A DNA stretch of 64,000 nucleotides from Pseudomonas arsenicoxydans (GCF_900103875.1 NZ_LT629705.1:4039001-4103000); one strand, 5' to 3'. Counted from the stretch's first letter, positions 46,727 to 56,080 are shown. The notes: generated from the sequence alone by a model not told the origin. A program made the numbers and translations.

Positions 46727-46764
46727 GAAAAAGCCCCGCATTGAGAGATGCGGGGCTTTTTTTT
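46727..46764 (+). terminator. Terminator after gdhB
   Basis: Stem AAAAAGCCCCGCAT / ATGCGGGGCTTTTT with loop TGAGAG and a long T-run, 15 nt after the stop. Strong intrinsic terminator. Confidence 0.95.
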
Positions 46765-46880
46765 GTCTGGCGGTTTTGTGTTGTCAGTTAGGGCCCCTCC
46801 GAGTGGCGATCCGACGATCGGACCTGCCAGCCGACCATTATTTAGCAGATGTACACCCTTCAATTGAAACGTGCAGGCAT

Positions 46881-46919
46881 AAAAAAACGCCGCTCATCTC
46901 TCGATGGGCGGCGTTTTTT
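46881..46919 (-). terminator. Terminator after acnB
   Basis: A-run, then ACGCCGC and GCGGCGT arms with TCATC / GATG continuing the stem, then a T-run. It lies 15 nt past the acnB stop and is A/T flanked on both sides, so it can work on both strands. Confidence 0.9.
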
Positions 46920-46933
46920 ATGGCGTTGCAGCG

Positions 46934-49543
46934 TTAGGCTTGAACGACCGGGATGTTGGCGTTCGCAGCAGCTTCACGGAACTCGGCGATCTGGTCGAAG
47001 GACAGGTAGCGGTAGACATCGGCCGCCATGCTGTCGATCTTGCCAGCGTATTCCATGTATTCCTCGACGGTCGGCAGGCGACCCAGGATGGAAGCAACGG
47101 ACGCCAGCTCAGCCGAGGCCAGGTAGACGTTCGCGCCGTCACCCAGACGGTTCGGGAAGTTACGGGTCGATGTCGACACTACAGTCGAGTTCGGCTCTAC
47201 GCGTGCCTGGTTACCCATGCACAGCGAGCAGCCTGGCATTTCCATGCGTGCGCCGGCTTTGCCGTAGATGCCGTAGTAGCCTTCTTCGGTCAGCTGGTGA
47301 GCGTCCATCTTGGTCGGAGGCGACAGCCACAGACGGGTTGGAAGCTGACCCTTGACCTGATCCAGCAGTTTACCGGCAGCGCGGAAGTGACCGATGTTGG
47401 TCATGCACGAACCGATGAACACTTCGTCGATCTTCTCGCCAGCAACGCTGGACAGCAGACGGGCGTCGTCCGGATCGTTTGGCGCGCAGAGCACAGGCTC
47501 TTTGATGTCAGCCAGGTCGATTTCGATGATTTCAGCGTATTCGGCGTCAGCATCGGCAACCATCAGCTCAGGGTTGGCAACCCAGGCTTCCATTGCTTGA
47601 GCACGACGTTCCAGGGTACGCACGTCACCGTAGCCTTCGCCGATCATCCAGCGCAGCAGGGTGATGTTGGAGTTCAGGTACTCGGTGATCGACTCTTTCG
47701 ACAGCTTGATGGTGCAACCGGCAGCCGAACGTTCAGCCGAAGCGTCGGACAGCTCGAAAGCTTGCTCGATGCTCAGGTTGTCCAGGCCTTCGATTTCCAG
47801 GATGCGGCCGGAGAAGGCGTTCTTCTTGCCTTTCTTCTCGACGGTCAGCAGGCCAGCCTGGATCGCGAAGTAAGGAATGGCGTGAACCAGGTCACGCAGG
47901 GTGACGCCCGGTTGCATTTTGCCTTTGAAGCGCACCAGGATCGATTCCGGCATGTCCAGCGGCATGACGCCGGTGGCTGCAGCGAACGCAACCAGGCCGG
48001 AACCGGCCGGGAACGAAATGCCCATTGGGAAACGGGTGTGCGAGTCACCACCGGTACCGACGGTGTCCGGCAGCAGCATGCGGTTCAGCCAGCTGTGGAT
48101 GATGCCGTCGCCCGGACGCAGGGAAACGCCGCCGCGGGTCATGATGAAGTCAGGCAGGGTGTGGTGGGTGGTCACGTCGATCGGCTTAGGGTAAGCCGCG
48201 GTGTGGCAGAACGACTGCATGACCAGATCGGCCGAGAAGCCCAGGCACGCCAGGTCTTTCAGTTCGTCACGGGTCATAGGACCGGTGGTGTCCTGGGAAC
48301 CCACGGTGGTCATTTTCGGTTCGCAGTAGGTACCAGGACGAACGCCTTTGCCTTCTGGCAGACCGCACGCCTTGCCGACCATTTTCTGCGCCAGGGTGTA
48401 ACCCTTGGTGCTTTCAGCCGGAACTTCCGGCAGTTTGAACAGGGTCGAAGGTGGCAGGCCCAGTTCAGTACGGGCTTTTTCGGTCAGGCCACGGCCGATG
48501 ATCAGCGGAATACGACCGCCGGCACGGACTTCGTCCAACAGCACCGGAGTCTTCATTTCGAAAGTGGTCAGGACTTCGTCAGTGCCGTGTTTGCAGACTT
48601 TGCCAGCATGCGGGTACAGGTCGATCACGTCGCCCATGTTCATGTTGGTGACGTCGAATTCGATCGGCAGTGCGCCAGCATCTTCCATGGTGTTGTAGAA
48701 GATCGGAGCGATCTTGCTGCCGAAGCAGAAACCGCCGGCACGCTTGTTCGGGACGTAAGGAACGTCGTCGCCGAAGAACCACAGCACCGAGTTGGTGGCG
48801 GATTTACGCGAAGAACCAGTACCGACCACGTCGCCGACGTAGGCGATCGGGAAGCCTTGGCCGCGCATTTCTTCGATCTGTTTCATCGGGCCGGTAACGC
48901 CTTGGGCGTCAGGCACGATGCCTTCACGGGCCATTTTCAGCATGGCCAGGGCGTGCAGCGGGATGTCCGGGCGGGACCAGGCATCAGGGGCAGGGGACAG
49001 GTCGTCGGTGTTGGTTTCGCCGGTGACCTTGAACACGCGCAGGCTGATCTTGTCGGCCAGGACAGGGCGGTTCTTGAACCACTCGCCGTCAGCCCAGGAT
49101 TGCAGCACGCCTTTGGCGTGAACGTTGCCTTTTTTGGCGCGTTCTGCGACGTCGTGGAAGGCGTCGAACATCAGCAGGGTGTGCTTGAGTTCTTCGGCTG
49201 CGACTGGCGCCAGCTCGGCGTCGTCCAGCAGGTTGACCAGGGTCACGATGTTGTAGCCGCCTTGCATGGTGCCGAGCAGTTCAACAGCGCGTTTCTTGTC
49301 GATCAGAGGGGAGGTAGCTTCGCCTTTGGCGAGGGCAGAGAGGAAACCGGCCTTTACATAGGCTGCTTCGTCCACTCCAGGCGGAACGCGATTGGTGATC
49401 AGGTCAACGAGGAAAGCTTCTTCGCCAGCCGGGGGATTTTTCAGCAGCTCGACCAGGCCTGCAGTTTGTTCGGCGTTAAGCGGCTGGGGAACGATACCCA
49501 GTGCTGCACGCTCTTCGATATGTTTGCGGTAGGCTTCAAGCAC
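46934..49543 (-). CDS. acnB: Aconitate hydratase B
   Basis: Bifunctional aconitase/2-methylisocitrate dehydratase AcnB, 869 residues, isomerising citrate and isocitrate in the TCA cycle. The start is a GTG at 49543, giving [16 protein letters not shown] with GAGGG 9 nt upstream; ATG codons further up add non-conserved residues. Order is as in AcnB: HEAT-like N-domain (1-160), swivel domain ([16 protein letters not shown]), then the three core domains. Fe-S ligands are in IGSCMTNIG and [10 protein letters not shown] near the C-terminus. The 5' leader is unusually structured (49664-49803). Confidence 0.96.
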   Translation of the reverse strand: MLEAYRKHIEERAALGIVPQPLNAEQTAGLVELLKNPPAGEEAFLVDLITNRVPPGVDEAAYVKAGFLSALAKGEATSPLIDKKRAVELLGTMQGGYNIVTLVNLLDDAELAPVAAEELKHTLLMFDAFHDVAERAKKGNVHAKGVLQSWADGEWFKNRPVLADKISLRVFKVTGETNTDDLSPAPDAWSRPDIPLHALAMLKMAREGIVPDAQGVTGPMKQIEEMRGQGFPIAYVGDVVGTGSSRKSATNSVLWFFGDDVPYVPNKRAGGFCFGSKIAPIFYNTMEDAGALPIEFDVTNMNMGDVIDLYPHAGKVCKHGTDEVLTTFEMKTPVLLDEVRAGGRIPLIIGRGLTEKARTELGLPPSTLFKLPEVPAESTKGYTLAQKMVGKACGLPEGKGVRPGTYCEPKMTTVGSQDTTGPMTRDELKDLACLGFSADLVMQSFCHTAAYPKPIDVTTHHTLPDFIMTRGGVSLRPGDGIIHSWLNRMLLPDTVGTGGDSHTRFPMGISFPAGSGLVAFAAATGVMPLDMPESILVRFKGKMQPGVTLRDLVHAIPYFAIQAGLLTVEKKGKKNAFSGRILEIEGLDNLSIEQAFELSDASAERSAAGCTIKLSKESITEYLNSNITLLRWMIGEGYGDVRTLERRAQAMEAWVANPELMVADADAEYAEIIEIDLADIKEPVLCAPNDPDDARLLSSVAGEKIDEVFIGSCMTNIGHFRAAGKLLDQVKGQLPTRLWLSPPTKMDAHQLTEEGYYGIYGKAGARMEMPGCSLCMGNQARVEPNSTVVSTSTRNFPNRLGDGANVYLASAELASVASILGRLPTVEEYMEYAGKIDSMAADVYRYLSFDQIAEFREAAANANIPVVQA

Positions 49544-49663
49544 AGTTATTACCCTCATCAGTGGTCCCAAATGGGTGTCCGGGACGCTCATCCCGAAATT
49601 GCCGTACTCATGCGCTGCATGGCGTTTTGGGCCACTTAGCCAGAATTACCGACAATTCCTTAC

Positions 49664-49803
49664 AGAAGCTGCTTTCAAAGTTTTACGCCTGCAGAACGGG
49701 AGCTGATGAGGGTTGGCGTTGGGTTTTTCCCCGCTGGAAAAACCCGTCGCCAACACCGCTCTGAAGGAACGACTGTGCTCGTGACGCTTTGAAAACAGCT
49801 TCT
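49664..49803. other. 140-bp nested double dyad in acnB upstream region
   Basis: Outer arms AGAAGCTGCTTTCAAAG (49664-49680) and CTTTGAAAACAGCTTCT (49787-49803) pair at 16 of 17 positions. Inner arms GTTGGCGTTGGGTTTTTCC (49712-49730) and GGAAAAACCCGTCGCCAAC (49736-49754) pair at 17 of 19 with a 5-nt loop. It is 120-260 nt upstream of the acnB GTG. Either a structured leader RNA or a small palindromic element. Confidence 0.7.
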
Positions 49804-49892
49804 AACGGACATTGGCGCCTTAAAAGGCTGGCTGATTCTACGGCAAAAAAAAATTAAAGGTAAGTTAGGCCATCAAGATTGAGGGGTGATCA

Positions 49893-49914
49893 ATGTTAGA
49901 CAAAGGGCTAACAT
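49893..49914. promoter_or_regulatory. Inverted repeat before the DUF1289 gene
   Basis: ATGTTAG / CTAACAT with an 8-nt spacer (22 bp in total), 36 bp before the DUF1289 start. Operator-like in size; regulator unknown. Confidence 0.35.
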
Positions 49915-49950
49915 GCCGGCCTGTTCTGCTTTCCCGTGTTTTGCCTAACT

Positions 49951-50421
49951 ATGCCCAATCAGACCATCAAAACCCCCTGCGTCGGCCTCTGTTCCACTGT
50001 TTACGGTGATCTGGTGTGCCGTGGTTGCAAGCGTTTCCACCATGAAGTGATCAACTGGAATGGTTACAACGAGGAAGAAAAGCGCGCGGTGTGGCTGCGT
50101 CTGGAGCTGCTGCTTTCGCAGGTGATGGCCAGCAAGCTGGAAGTGTTCGATCCCCAGCGCCTGCGTCTGCAGCTGGAGCAGCGCAAGATTCGCTTCGTGC
50201 CGCACCAGTCCGAGTATTGCTGGGCGTATCAATTGATCGCCCGTGGGGCGCGGGTGATCAACAATCTGGAAGCCTACGGGATGGTGCTGATGCCGGAGTT
50301 TCGCGACTGGAACCTGCCGGAGCTGCGCGATGCCATTGATCGGGAGTTCTTTCTGTTGTCCGAGGCGCATTACCAGCGCTACATCGCGCCGGGCTTTCTC
50401 AAGGACGCCTTCGGCGGGTAA
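49951..50421 (+). CDS. DUF1289 domain protein
   Basis: A 156-residue protein with an N-terminal DUF1289 zinc-like motif: TPCVGLCSTVYGDLVCRGCKRFHHEV (four Cys, about 9-33), as in many small proteobacterial proteins with an unknown role. The rest is helical with WLRLELLLSQVMASKLEVFD. The ATG at 49951 starts MPNQTIKTPC; no strong ribosome site is visible. It is transcribed away from acnB. Confidence 0.78.
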   Translation: MPNQTIKTPCVGLCSTVYGDLVCRGCKRFHHEVINWNGYNEEEKRAVWLRLELLLSQVMASKLEVFDPQRLRLQLEQRKIRFVPHQSEYCWAYQLIARGARVINNLEAYGMVLMPEFRDWNLPELRDAIDREFFLLSEAHYQRYIAPGFLKDAFGG

Positions 50422-50460
50422 CCCTTGCCCGCGAAGGCGATCTGCTTGACGCCGAACATC

Positions 50461-51324
50461 TCAATGGTGGGTCACGATCTCTTCCAGATGATCCATGATC
50501 TCTTCCGGCTTGAGCACCAGCACATCGCTCTCCACCGCATCGAGCACCACTTCGGCGGTATTGCCGATCAACGCTCCTGATAACCCGGACCGTGCCACTG
50601 TGCCAATCACCGTCAACGCGGCCTGAAGCTCGTGCACTTTGTACGGGATCAACACATCTGCGGGTCCTTCGGCGATATGCAGGTGTTCGTCATCAATGTC
50701 GAACTCGGCCTGAAACGCCTTGCACTGCTCGCGATAACGAGCCTCGATGGTTTCGCTGAGCTGTAACGTTGGATCGGAGGCCGACAGCATCGGCGACGGA
50801 TGGGCGCTGATCACATGCAGCTTGGCCTTCGCCAGGCTGGCAATGTCATAGCCGTAATCAATGATGGTGTTGTGCAAATGGCGGTGTTCGTCATCGGTAT
50901 TGCCGACATCAATCGCCGCCAGAATCACCTTGTCTTTCCAGGAGCCGACGGTTTTCACCAGCAGCACCGGCGTCGGGCAGTTGCGCAATATCTTCCAGTC
51001 CTCGGGCGTCAGCAGTGCCTTTTTCAGTGGGCTGTCGGGGTAATGCTGTTTGATCACCAACCCGCAACCTTCCGCCTGCTGCACATCGATGATGGTTTCA
51101 TGCAGGCTTTCGTTCCAGGCCTGTTCGGTAGTGACGCTGTAGCCGTCCGCCACCAGGGCCGCCTTGAGCACGCCCAACATCGCGCTATGGTCATGCTTGC
51201 GGTCGCACACCAGCAGGTGCAGATGTGCCTGGGTCACGCCAGCAATCAACTTGGCCCGCTTGAGCGCCAGGCTTTCCGAGTGTTCGGGTTCAATGACCAC
51301 CAGAATGCTGCGAATGGCTTGCAT
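50461..51324 (-). CDS. Tandem universal stress protein (UspE-like)
   Basis: A 287-residue protein made of two Usp domains (about 1-140 and 155-287), like E. coli UspE. The second contains the ATP-loop-like GTVARSGLSGALIGNTAEVVL. Such proteins help survival under anoxia, starvation or oxidative stress. The ATG at 51324 has GGAG 9 nt before it (an upstream ATG adds only MEIPI). Upstream, a perfect ANR box sits 41-42 bp from the expected transcript start; this strongly suggests low-oxygen induction. Confidence 0.9.
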   Translation of the reverse strand: MQAIRSILVVIEPEHSESLALKRAKLIAGVTQAHLHLLVCDRKHDHSAMLGVLKAALVADGYSVTTEQAWNESLHETIIDVQQAEGCGLVIKQHYPDSPLKKALLTPEDWKILRNCPTPVLLVKTVGSWKDKVILAAIDVGNTDDEHRHLHNTIIDYGYDIASLAKAKLHVISAHPSPMLSASDPTLQLSETIEARYREQCKAFQAEFDIDDEHLHIAEGPADVLIPYKVHELQAALTVIGTVARSGLSGALIGNTAEVVLDAVESDVLVLKPEEIMDHLEEIVTHH

Positions 51325-51367
51325 GATCGGGATCTCCATTTACGGTTAAAAAGCATGGCGTTGGACA

Positions 51368-51448
51368 ACTATAGTTGCTGGTCGCCAACCGGGTACTTGA
51401 TGCATATCAACGGTCGCGACTGGTGGTCTGCCGGCAGGCCGGTATAAT
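51368..51448. promoter_or_regulatory. ANR/FNR box with divergent promoters
   Basis: TTGATGCATATCAA (51397-51410) is a perfect TTGAT-N4-ATCAA site. On the minus strand a TATAGT -10 (51373-51368) puts the box centre about 41-42 bp before the expected usp start site, the class II activation position. On the plus strand TATAAT (51443-51448) is the -10 of miaE, with the box about 50 bp before its start site. Confidence 0.8.
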
Positions 51449-51486
51449 CGGCGCCCTTCGTTTTGAACCTTTTATCCGTGAGCCCC

Positions 51487-52095
51487 ATGATCCTTCCCGA
51501 AATTCACGAGTTCCTCGGCTGCCGCACCCCCGATGGCTGGGTCCAGGCCGCGCTTGCCGATCAGGAAACCCTGCTGATCGACCACAAGAACTGTGAGTTC
51601 AAGGCGGCCAGCACGGCGTTGAGCCTGATCGCCAAATATCACTCTCACGTCGACTTGATCAACCTGATGTCGCGCCTGGCCCGGGAAGAGCTGGTGCACC
51701 ACGAACAAGTCATGCGCCTGATGAAAAAACGCAAGATCGAGCTGCGTCAGCTCTCCGCCGGGCGTTACGCCTCGGGTTTGCGCAAAGTGGTACGTAGCCA
51801 CGAGCCAGTGAAACTGGTGGATACCCTGGTGGTGGGCGCGTTTATCGAGGCCCGCAGTTGCGAGCGTTTCGAGGCGCTGGTGCCGCATCTGGACGAAGAG
51901 CTGGGCAAGTTCTACTTCGGCCTGCTGAAAAGCGAAGCGCGGCATTTCCAGGGTTATCTGAAACTGGCTTACCAGTACGGCGATGCCAAGGATATCGCTC
52001 ACGTCATCGACAAGGTCCGCGCCGCCGAGCAGGAACTGATCGAATCGCCGGACGTGGAGTTTCGCTTTCACAGCGGCGTCCCGGTCGCGGCGTAA
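51487..52095 (+). CDS. miaE: tRNA-(ms2io6A37)-hydroxylase MiaE
   Basis: Di-iron oxygenase of 202 residues, normal for pseudomonad MiaE. It hydroxylates 2-methylthio-N6-isopentenyladenosine at position 37 of tRNA, using O2. Carboxylate/histidine ligands are visible in EELVHHEQVMR, FIEARSCERFEALV and KSEARHFQGY. The ATG at 51487 gives MILPEIHEFLG; there is a GTGAG upstream but no strong ribosome site. It is divergent from the usp gene, and the shared ANR box means oxygen may affect both. Confidence 0.93.
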   Translation: MILPEIHEFLGCRTPDGWVQAALADQETLLIDHKNCEFKAASTALSLIAKYHSHVDLINLMSRLAREELVHHEQVMRLMKKRKIELRQLSAGRYASGLRKVVRSHEPVKLVDTLVVGAFIEARSCERFEALVPHLDEELGKFYFGLLKSEARHFQGYLKLAYQYGDAKDIAHVIDKVRAAEQELIESPDVEFRFHSGVPVAA

Positions 52096-52117
52096 AGGTC
52101 AAGGGATCGCATTTCGA

Positions 52118-52161
52118 TGTAGGAGCTGTCGAGTGAAACGAGGCTGCGATCTTTTGATCTT
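52118..52161 (+). repeat. Dispersed 44-bp repeat, copy 3
   Basis: TGTAGGAGCTGTCGAGTGAA to TTGATCTT, the same sequence as at 13935-13978 and 27995-28038, here as a single arm just after miaE. Confidence 0.85.
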
Positions 52162-52198
52162 AAATTGTTAAAAACTCTTAATTGTATGAAACATCGCC

Positions 52199-52225
52199 AA
52201 AAACCGGCCCTGGAGGCCGGTTTTT
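52199..52225 (+). terminator. Terminator between miaE and response regulator
   Basis: Stem AAAAACCGGCC / GGCCGGTTTTT with a 5-nt loop (CTGGA), followed by a short GC-rich tail. Confidence 0.85.
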
Positions 52226-52305
52226 GCTGCCTGCGATAACCGTCCCGTCATCGATTGACCCCATAATGCTGGCCACTTCACACAAGGGGTTGGCAGACGG
52301 TCGTT

Positions 52306-53013
52306 ATGGATAACCTGGGTTTTGGCAAAGTATTGCTGGTGGAAGACGACGAAAAACTGGCCGGGTTGATCGCGTATTTCCTGTCCCAACACGGCTTTGA
52401 AGTCCGGCAGGTGCATCGCGGTGACCTGGCGTTGGCCGCGTTCCTGGAATTCAAGCCGAAAATGGTCGTGCTCGACCTGATGCTGCCGGGCCAGAGCGGC
52501 CTGCAGGTCTGCCGCGAAATTCGCAGTGTGTCCGATACACCGATCGTCATCCTGACGGCCAAGGAAGACGACCTCGATCATATTCTCGGCCTGGAGTCCG
52601 GCGCCGACGATTACGTCATCAAACCGATCAAGCCGCCAGTGCTGCTCGCACGCCTGCGAGCCTTGCAGCGCCGCCAGACGCCCGAGAGCAACGTGTGCAA
52701 CGCCCTGGAGTTCGGCCATCTGAGCATCGACCGCAGCTGTCGCGAAGTCAGGCTGGCGGACGAAGTCATCGACATGACCACCATGGAGTTCGAACTGTTG
52801 TGGCTGCTCGCCAGCGCCGCCGGCAAGATCCTGTCCCGCGACGACATCCTCAACCGCATGCGCGGCATTGCCTTCGACGGCCTCAACCGCAGCGTTGACG
52901 TCTACATCAGCAAGTTGCGCGGCAAGCTCAAGGACAACCCGCGCGAACCGATGTGCATCAAGACCGTTTGGGGCAAGGGTTACCTCTTCAATCCGTTTGC
53001 GTGGGAGCTGTAA
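52306..53013 (+). CDS. OmpR/RstA-like response regulator
   Basis: A 235-residue response regulator. Receiver with acidic pocket EDD (13-15), phosphoacceptor Asp57 (VVLDLMLPG), Thr84 and Lys106 (DYVIKP). The C-terminal winged-helix (about 133-232) ends KTVWGKGYLF. GIAFDGLNRSVDVYISKLRGKLKD is close to the RstA branch of OmpR regulators. The kinase gene begins in the next codon. Stimulus unknown here. Confidence 0.92.
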   Translation: MDNLGFGKVLLVEDDEKLAGLIAYFLSQHGFEVRQVHRGDLALAAFLEFKPKMVVLDLMLPGQSGLQVCREIRSVSDTPIVILTAKEDDLDHILGLESGADDYVIKPIKPPVLLARLRALQRRQTPESNVCNALEFGHLSIDRSCREVRLADEVIDMTTMEFELLWLLASAAGKILSRDDILNRMRGIAFDGLNRSVDVYISKLRGKLKDNPREPMCIKTVWGKGYLFNPFAWEL

Positions 53014-54300
53014 ATGCTGCGGTTATTTCTGGGGTTGTACGTGGTACTGGCGGTGGGGTTGGTGCTGGCCTTGCAGACGGTCGAGCACACGTTCAACGTG
53101 CTGCTCGACGGGCAGATGCAGGCCTATAACCGCGAGGCGGTTCGGGGGCAGGCGTATTCGCTGGTCGAGCAATTGCGCGGTCTGGAAGGCTCGCAACGCG
53201 AGCAACAACTGGACACGCTACGCCAGCACTACGGACTGGGGCTGAGTCTGGTCGAGTCGGATCATTTGGCTCTCGACGATTATGAGAAAGCCTTGCTGGC
53301 CGAAGGCAAACTGGTGATTCGCGAGAAGTACACCCAGTTCATTTCCTCGATCGATGGCGGTGCCCAGCTATTGAGCATCAAGCTGCCGCCCGAGCCGAGC
53401 CTGATGCCGTTCTACATCACGGCGGCCTATCTGATGCTGGCTGTGTTGATCGGCATCGTGCTGTTTTTCTGGGTTCGACCGCATTGGCGCGATCTGGAAA
53501 AACTGCGCCTGGCGGCCGAGCGCTTTGGCGATAACGACTTGTCGTCACGCATCCAGCTGTCCAAACGCTCGAACATTCGCGACCTGGCCGAACACTTCAA
53601 CCTGATGGCGGCACGCATTGAAGGTTTGATCGCCAATCAGCGTGAGCTGACCAACGCCGTCTCCCACGAGTTGCGCACGCCCATTGCCCGGCTGTCGTTT
53701 GAGCTCGATCAGCTCAAGCAGCAACCCGATCCGACCCAGAGCGGCGAACTGATCGCCGACATGTACGCCGACCTCGGCGAGCTGGAGGAAATGGTCTCCG
53801 AGTTGCTGACCTACGCCAGCCTGGAGCGTGGCGCCACGGTGATCAACCGAGAGAATATTCAGGCTATCAGTTGGCTGGACAGCGTGGTGGGCAGTGTGGC
53901 GCTTGAAGCCGAAGCCGCCGGGGTGCAGCTGGTGATCGTCGAGTGCCAGGTCGATGAGGTGCGCATCGAACCGCGCTTTATGGCGCGAGCAGTGATCAAC
54001 CTGCTGCGCAATGCCATTCGCTATGCCGATGAGCGGGTTGAGGTGTCGTTGGTGCGCACCGGTGATCATTATGAAGTGCAGGTCAACGATGATGGGCCGG
54101 GCGTGCCGGTGGACGGACGGGAGAAAATCTTCGAACCGTTCTCGCGGCTCGATGCCAGCCGCGACCGTCGCACCGGTGGTTTTGGCCTGGGATTGGCGCT
54201 GGTGCGCCGGGTGTCGCAATCCCATGGCGGGCAAGTGGAAGTGGCGGATTCGCCATGGGGCGGGGCGTCGTTTCGCATGACCTGGGCGCATCTGGATTGA
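53014..54300 (+). CDS. RstB-like sensor histidine kinase
   Basis: A 428-residue membrane kinase directly abutting the regulator gene. Helix 1 (about 3-20), periplasmic domain (about 25-135), helix 2 (about 137-155), HAMP linker, DHp with His218 (AVSHELRTPIARL), then an ATPase with N box NLLRNAIRYAD, G1 DDGPGVP and G2 GGFGLGLAL. The DHp sequence and small periplasmic domain resemble RstB. A REPIN follows. Confidence 0.92.
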   Translation: MLRLFLGLYVVLAVGLVLALQTVEHTFNVLLDGQMQAYNREAVRGQAYSLVEQLRGLEGSQREQQLDTLRQHYGLGLSLVESDHLALDDYEKALLAEGKLVIREKYTQFISSIDGGAQLLSIKLPPEPSLMPFYITAAYLMLAVLIGIVLFFWVRPHWRDLEKLRLAAERFGDNDLSSRIQLSKRSNIRDLAEHFNLMAARIEGLIANQRELTNAVSHELRTPIARLSFELDQLKQQPDPTQSGELIADMYADLGELEEMVSELLTYASLERGATVINRENIQAISWLDSVVGSVALEAEAAGVQLVIVECQVDEVRIEPRFMARAVINLLRNAIRYADERVEVSLVRTGDHYEVQVNDDGPGVPVDGREKIFEPFSRLDASRDRRTGGFGLGLALVRRVSQSHGGQVEVADSPWGGASFRMTWAHLD

Positions 54301-54314
54301 GTGTGTCGCGCTAA

Positions 54315-54414
54315 GGCCCTATCGCGGGCAAGCCCACTCCCACAGGATTTCTGGTGTTTACGGGATTTGTGTACGACACCTATTACTGTGGGAGCGGGCT
54401 TGCCCGCGATGGGG
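54315..54414. repeat. REPIN after the kinase gene
   Basis: GGCCC and GGGCC ends, with GCGGGCAAGCCCACTCCCAC and GTGGGAGCGGGCTTGCCCGC arms. Between convergent genes. Confidence 0.88.
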
Positions 54415-54448
54415 CCTTCAGCAAGTCTGTCAAAGACCGTGAATAGGC

Positions 54449-54937
54449 TTAGCGGCTCAACCCCAGACGTTCATGCCAATCGGCGATGGACTCTTCTGGA
54501 TACTCGTCAAACTGCTTGTCCCCGGGACGCAGGGTGACTTCCACCCACGGCGCCTTGGAGCCGAGCATCAAGTGCGTGTGTTCCGGCGGCACCGGCAGCG
54601 GGGTGTCGATGGCGGATGCAAACGGATGAATCAGCTCCGGCCATTCAGGGCTGAACAGCCATAAGCCCGAACCGCACAGGGAACAGAAATGCCGCTCGGC
54701 GGTGCTGCGTCGGGCGCGCTTATCGCCCTCGTCCTTGAGTCGCGCATGGTAAATCGAGATGTGCTTGCGGCCGCGCACTGTGAGGCTGTGGGCATCGCCT
54801 CCGAGGTTGATCGCATACCCGCCACCGCCCTGGGTCTTGCGACAGATCGAGCAGTAGCAGCGCTGGTAAGGGTAGGGGTGGGCGCTGGTCAAACTGAACG
54901 ACACGGCGCCGCAATGGCAGGAACCTTCGAGCTGCAT
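54449..54937 (-). CDS. GFA (glutathione-dependent formaldehyde-activating-like) protein
   Basis: A 162-residue zinc protein. Cys-rich motifs GSCHCGAVSFSL (about 5-16), CYCSICRKTQGGGGYA (33-48) and HFCSLCGSGLW (about 87-97) match the GFA fold. Most members have no proven activity. The ATG at 54937 has GGAGG 5 nt upstream. It is on the strand opposite to the LysR gene starting 160 bp away. Confidence 0.88.
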   Translation of the reverse strand: MQLEGSCHCGAVSFSLTSAHPYPYQRCYCSICRKTQGGGGYAINLGGDAHSLTVRGRKHISIYHARLKDEGDKRARRSTAERHFCSLCGSGLWLFSPEWPELIHPFASAIDTPLPVPPEHTHLMLGSKAPWVEVTLRPGDKQFDEYPEESIADWHERLGLSR

Positions 54938-55096
54938 GGCATCCTCCAACGGGTCTGGGACTGACCCGATACAGCCTAGACCGTCAGCGCCTCTCGACTG
55001 CAGCATCGCGGCGCCGGATGAATCTGTGTCAGGTGTGGCTGGACGCCTATCGATCGCCAAGGCAGCATGGGCGCCTTCATCACAGGGGCTGAACTC

Positions 55097-55981
55097 ATGC
55101 GACGATTGCCTTCTCTGGCAGCACTCAGAACCTTCGAATGCGCCGCGCGGCACGCCCATTTCGGCCGGGCCGCCGCCGAGCTGTGCGTCACCGACAGCGC
55201 TGTCAGTCATCAGATTCGCCAACTCGAAGAACACCTGGGTGTCTCGTTGTTCATCCGCGAGGGTCGGCAAATCCGTCCGACAATGGCCGCTGGCCGTCTG
55301 ATGCAAAGTCTGCAACAAGCGTTCGAACTGATTGGCGATGCCTGCGATGAATTGCGCGATCCGTCATCGCTGGCCGTGTTGCGCCTGGCGGTCACCGCCG
55401 AGTTGACGCAAAAGTGGCTGATGAGTCGCCTGACAGACTTCTATGCCCGCTACCCGCACATCACGCTGCACCTCTACGAACAACCGATCGACGCCACGGC
55501 ACCGGGAGAAGACATCGACCTGGCGATTACTTACGGCACAGGTCCGGTTGACAGCAGCGCGTACTTCGTCCGCCCCTTGCCTGCGTTGCAGTTCTTCCCG
55601 GTTTGCAGCCCCGGCCTGTTCAACCAGGGCACCCTGAAAACGCCCAAGGATTTGGTGCGCCACTGCCTGCTGCACGACGATCAGGACGGCAAGACCTGGA
55701 CCGCGTGGCTGACCAGTCATGCCGGCGATCAGCGTCCCGAACGCCAACTGTATTTCGCCCATGCCGGCCTGGCGCTTGAGGCGGCGGCTCAAGGGCAGGG
55801 TGTGGCGATGGGCGATAACCTGACGGCGCAAGAGGATTTGCTCAGTGGTCGCCTGGTCCGGCCGTTCACCTCTAGCATGACGGCGCTCGGCCAATATGCG
55901 CTGGTGTGCGAGCGGGTGCGCCTGGAGCGCCCAGCCGTGGCGCAGATGCTCGAATGGTTCAACGATCAGTTGATCGATTGA
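55097..55981 (+). CDS. LysR family regulator, GcvA-like
   Basis: A 294-residue LysR regulator. HTH MRRLPSLAALRTFECAARHA...DSAVSHQIRQLEEHLG (about 1-50), then an effector domain with VFP-type strands. The GcvA-like form (RLPSLAALRTFE) is common next to metabolic genes. It is just upstream of aguA on the same strand, 99 bp apart with a 14-bp palindrome in between, so regulation of aguA is plausible. The ATG at 55097 is preceded by AGGGGCT. Confidence 0.88.
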   Translation: MRRLPSLAALRTFECAARHAHFGRAAAELCVTDSAVSHQIRQLEEHLGVSLFIREGRQIRPTMAAGRLMQSLQQAFELIGDACDELRDPSSLAVLRLAVTAELTQKWLMSRLTDFYARYPHITLHLYEQPIDATAPGEDIDLAITYGTGPVDSSAYFVRPLPALQFFPVCSPGLFNQGTLKTPKDLVRHCLLHDDQDGKTWTAWLTSHAGDQRPERQLYFAHAGLALEAAAQGQGVAMGDNLTAQEDLLSGRLVRPFTSSMTALGQYALVCERVRLERPAVAQMLEWFNDQLID

Positions 55982-55983
55982 TG

Positions 55984-55997
55984 AGTTGAATTCAACT
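55984..55997. promoter_or_regulatory. Perfect 14-bp palindrome before aguA
   Basis: AGTTGAATTCAACT is its own inverse complement. It starts 3 nt after the LysR stop and is 84 bp before the aguA ATG. It is the best operator candidate for the adjacent LysR protein. Confidence 0.45.
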
Positions 55998-56080
55998 ATT
56001 CCGAAATAATCATCGTTGGTGAGCAGGGCGCTCGCCCCCTTAGCCTGTGGTCATTCCAATCCCACTGATGAGGTTTGACC

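Larger units (their letters stand above)
49544..49950. other. 407-bp intergenic region upstream of acnB and the DUF1289 gene
   Basis: The genes are divergent here. It contains a 140-bp double dyad (49664-49803) and a small inverted repeat (49893-49914). No gene with a ribosome site is seen inside. An A-run and T-rich stretch at 49845-49860 may hold a promoter, but I cannot place -35 and -10 boxes with confidence. Confidence 0.6.

Noticed and set aside
41777..46741. A 1,654-codon open frame antisense to gdhB
   Set aside because: Long antisense frames are common in GC-rich Pseudomonas genes because of codon bias. It has no ribosome site, and its sequence is His/Gln/Val/Arg-rich low-meaning protein. 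The plus-strand gene is certain.
46904..49639. A 911-codon open frame antisense to acnB
   Set aside because: Mirror of acnB codon bias; no recognisable domain and no start signal.
49881..49897. Second ANR-like site TTGAGGGGTGATCAA
   Set aside because: Spacing is one base too long and the left half is imperfect.
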